A DNA stretch of 64,000 nucleotides. It comes from Manduca sexta. Lineage: Eukaryota; Arthropoda; Insecta; Lepidoptera; Sphingidae. The position numbers and the translations under genes are program-made. Every line of letters starts with the position of its first letter. The stretch's first letter is position 1. Location: NCBI RefSeq assembly GCF_014839805.1, contig NC_051134.1:11873170-11937169 (forward strand). Reading direction: 5' to 3'. A model generated the notes under the pieces. That model searched no databases and had not been told where the DNA came from. It saw only the letters and a program-made list of their open reading frames with translations. This document shows, piece after piece, positions 61,018 to 64,000 of the stretch.

Positions 61018-63118
61018 ATTATTTATTTATTTATTTATTAACACTTTGTACACATGGTATACAGGCGGACTTAATGCCATGGGCATTCTCTCCCAGTCAA
61101 CCTTGGGGTGGTGTAGAGAGGACGGAGGTAGGTGTATAATAAAAGAAGTGAAAAACAAATAAGAAGAGAAATAGTAAACAAATGTAATTAAAACATACTC
61201 GCATATATAAATATATAGATATATATATAAAAATACATATATATATACATATATAAAAATAAATAAATATATAAATACACTAATAAGTCAATTAGAGGAA
61301 TCTGCTACTTCTGCCAGCAACAATCGACGAACTCTCATTTTAAAAGCCAGCCGTGTTGAGGACGACCTGATTTCGAGCGGGAGTGCGTTCCAAAGAAGGA
61401 TAGATTGGATAGCGAAGGAAGAGTGAACAAAATCAGAACTGTGCGAAGGACACTTCAGGAGAAGATTGGTAGACGAACGCAAATTCCTATCATGCCCATC
61501 GCAAAGGTAACTAAAATTGGAAGATAGATAAGTAGGAGGTAAAGGAGACCTAAGGAGAGAATAGAGAGTAGTAAGCGCGCGTAACGAGCGGCGCTGGCGG
61601 ATGGGGAGCCAATTTAACTGCGAACGGAAAGAAGAAATGTGATCGTACTTGCGGAGATTAAAACGAATCGAATGCAGTTATTAAGAAGGCGGTCGAGTTT
61701 ATTGAGCAGGTCTGCATTCAGATCAAAATAGCATACATCGCCATAGTCGATTATTGGGAGGATTAAGGTTTGCACAAGCATAGTCTTGGTCTTGGATGGC
61801 AAGAGATTCTTCAGACGATAAAGAGAACGAAGTGTGCCGATAACTCTCTGACTAACAGAGGTAACGTGGGACCGCCAGCTCAGGGTGGCATCAATGTGTA
61901 GTCCGAGGTCCTTCACACTGGAGCACCAAGGAATGATGGTACCATCAAATTTAATAGCAGGAATATGCGAGAAGTCTAATCTCCCGATCATTCTAGGGCT
62001 GCCTATTATTATAGCCTGACATTTCGTGGGATTCACAGAAAGACCGAAACTATCTGACCAACTTTTGATAAATGCCAGGTCCTCGTTCACCCTCATTATA
62101 GCAGTAGACACACAATCAACGCCAGCCTGCGAATATAACTGCAAGTCATCAGCATACAGATGATACGAACAATGAAGGTTTTGAGTTAAGAGATTAATGA
62201 ATATAGAAAATAGCAATGGGGAAAGTATACCGCCTTGAGGGACTCCAGCGTCGATGTTGCACCAATTTGACGAGGAGTCATTTAAACGCACCGACTGCTG
62301 GCGTCCCTGAAGATAGGATGAGATCCAATCCAGTGCACCGGGAGAGAACAGAAGATGGGAGAGAATTGCTAGGAGGATATCGTAACTAACGGTATTGAAG
62401 GCATTAGAAAAATCAACCAAAGCCAGTACAGTGACTTTGCCGTTCTCCATGCCCGCTCTAATATCGCCAGTCACTTTGAGGAGCGCGGTAACGGTGCTGT
62501 GGCCAGGCCTAAAGCCAGATTGAAGTGGGCACAGCAAGTTATTTAAGTGCACAAATCTAGTTAATTGCTTGTGCGCACAAGCCTCTAGCACCTTGGAGAG
62601 GAAAGGAGAATTGATATAGGACGGAAGTGATTCACGAGGGAGGGATTAGGGATTTTGGGAAGAGGAATAACAATTGCTTTCCGCCATAGGACGGGAAGAC
62701 ACCAGTACTAAGGGAAAAGTTGATAATATGTGAGATGGGATGGAGAAGATGATCGAGGATCGCAATTATCATGCGACGGCAAATGTTGTCATATCCAGTC
62801 GCATTAGATTTAATCGCAAGGATTACTTTCTTGATCTCACCCGGTGGAACCGGAGAAAACTGAAAAGGATCAACAGAAGGGATCGGAAGACCAGCTATGA
62901 AATCCAAGGTACGACGCTTGATTTGGTGATCTATCAGAGAAGTAGTGGAGAAATGAAGATTAATATCATCCAATCCAATGATCGCACCATGGAAATCGAA
63001 GTTTTTGCCCTTGCCAATACCCAAAGTCCCGAGAAACTTCCAGATACTGGCTGGGGATGATGATGAGATATTATTAAGAATATGACGGCGTTTAGCGTTA
63101 CGTACCATCTGATCATAT
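61018..63118 (-). mobile_element. 5'-truncated CR1-like non-LTR retrotransposon
   Basis: The element runs on the minus strand from a break near 63118 to a (TAAA)n tail at 61018-61042. An AT microsatellite in the 3' UTR lies at about 61205-61280. It keeps the reverse transcriptase and C-terminal part but lacks the 5' UTR, ORF1 and endonuclease, as expected for incomplete reverse transcription. The protein resembles the CR1/Jockey group. No clear target-site duplication was found. Confidence 0.8.
61288..63108 (-). pseudogene. CR1-like reverse transcriptase, frameshifted
   Basis: Three overlapping or adjacent minus-strand frames cover the polymerase. The first (63108 to 62632) holds the region before the fingers (SNATGYDNICRRMI). 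The second (62591 to 61614) holds SGFRPGHSTVTALLKV, LVDFSNAFNTVSYDILL, GVPQGGILSPLLFSIFIN and the catalytic HLYADDLQLY. The third (61482 to 61288) ends with LLWNALPLEIRSSSTRLAFK, typical of the CR1 C-terminus. Frameshifts lie near 62600-62690 and 61661, where the FNLRKYDHISSFRS segment continues in another frame. The protein is therefore defective although the polymerase active site is intact. Confidence 0.8.
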
Positions 63119-63562
63119 AATCTAATTATATAATGCCATGTTTATTGATAGACATGAATATAGACTTAATAATCTATTGGCATGAGTTTCCGATACCGTC
63201 ACATATTTGAGTACATCTTCCACACAAATACGATAGAAGTGTTTGTAGTTATTTGAGATCTGAGTATGCTGTGTGGTGACCATATTGAATATAGATTCGA
63301 CATTTCAAGATACTATTTAATATTGTTCAGTGTCATTGATTTGTCATAATTGATAAATAGATTATTGAAAATGTAATATTTTTCGAAAAAATCTACGTCT
63401 ATTATTATAATAGTTGGTTTCGTCACGAATTAATCTTTATATTTTTACGGTTATTTTATTTTTATTCCTCAAATTTTTGTTTCTAATAAAAAAGTTTTCT
63501 TAGTTAACTTCAAGTAATGAAAAATGTATACTCGTAGAGTCATAGAGACGGACATTATTAAA
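63119..63562. other. AT-rich spacer
   Basis: Nothing is recognised between the LINE and the terminal miniature element. Confidence 0.4.
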
Positions 63563-63816
63563 TCGCACTCTTAATAAAATAATGACCTATTTCAAAATTG
63601 GTTATTTGTGACAGTCGTCGGAAAACTTATTTTTGTTTGTTGCCTTTTCTTTTGAAGTTACTATATAATTGAGCTTATTGAAGATAGGTAAAAAATGAAA
63701 CCTATACCATGAAAAAAAAGGGAAAAAACTAAAAGGTCGCAAACAGAAATTGGTTGTTTGACGATTCCCACAAATTGGCAATTATGGAATGGGTCATTAT
63801 TTTATTAAGAGTGCGA
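63563..63816. mobile_element. miniature inverted-repeat element
   Basis: The left end TCGCACTCTTAATAAAATAA continues TGACCTATTTCAAAATTGG. On the opposite strand the right end TCGCACTCTTAATAAAATAA continues TGACCCATTCCATAATTG. The terminal repeats run about 55 bases with a few mismatches, in a 254-bp element without ORF. The target duplication is unclear, so the superfamily is not assigned. Confidence 0.75.
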
Positions 63817-64000
63817 AATATACTTTAAAATAGTTATCATTACACACGGTAAGCAAATTACAACAATCCAAATATAAAAATTAATAATTTATTTCATAGA
63901 ATTCGTTAAACAGCATCGAATAAAATTCCGTTGTCATTATTTAACAAACAACACAATTATGATACTGACAAACGAGATTCACAATGTGTAACTCAGATTA

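Noticed and set aside
61205..61280. TATATA array as promoter or origin
   Set aside because: It is a simple AT microsatellite in the 3' UTR of the LINE.
62740..63060. 106-codon plus-strand ORF
   Set aside because: Antisense shadow of the CR1-like reverse transcriptase.

Overview
The window looks like moth or butterfly (Lepidoptera) nuclear DNA. It is AT-rich and gene-poor, with long introns and GT-AG splicing. It carries repeat families that I recognise as typical of Lepidoptera: tRNA-derived SINEs with A and B boxes, an RTE-type LINE end with a (GATGAT)n tail, a maT-type (DD37D) mariner, a piggyBac derivative with TTAA duplications, and several inverted-repeat miniature elements. No prokaryotic, organellar or CRISPR-like feature was seen.

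Four protein-coding genes can be rebuilt exon by exon. (1) Methylthioribose-1-phosphate isomerase (methionine salvage) is on the minus strand at 15.7-19.8 kb, with seven exons and 352 residues. (2) Cyclophilin A is on the plus strand at 21.7-22.9 kb, with two exons and 165 residues. It is divergent from the isomerase gene, and the spacer between them holds a foldback element. (3) A small GPI-anchored Ly6/uPAR (three-finger) protein is on the minus strand at 30.8-32.0 kb, with three exons and 155 residues. (4) An unrecognised, probably intracellular protein of about 440 residues is on the minus strand at 48.8-51.4 kb. It is full of Arg-Arg-x-Ser sites and proline-rich motifs and ends in a PDZ-type tail. 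A possible 5' exon lies at 54.0 kb.

Several isolated exons are less certain. They are a signal-peptide first exon at 11.5 kb, short terminal exons at 2.9 kb and 32.9 kb, and an orphan exon-like stretch at 28.7 kb, all on the minus strand. They may belong to long genes whose other exons are outside the window or too short to recognise.

The remainder is intron or intergenic sequence with mobile elements. From left to right: a SINE (2.3 kb), an internally deleted piggyBac that still has an in-frame N-to-C-terminal mini-ORF (13.5-14.5 kb), a foldback TTAA element (20.2 kb), a long imperfect palindrome (25.6 kb), a SINE plus repeat (26.5 kb), a P/THAP9-like transposase remnant (27.1 kb), a maT mariner with two one-base lesions (33.1-34.4 kb), SINEs at 35.8, 36.9 and 42.1 kb, an RTE tail (38.6 kb), a TA-flanked miniature element (45.2 kb), another miniature element (47.7 kb), a 5'-truncated CR1-like LINE (61.0-63.1 kb) and a miniature element (63.6 kb).

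No multi-gene system is evident. The genes appear functionally unrelated neighbours.
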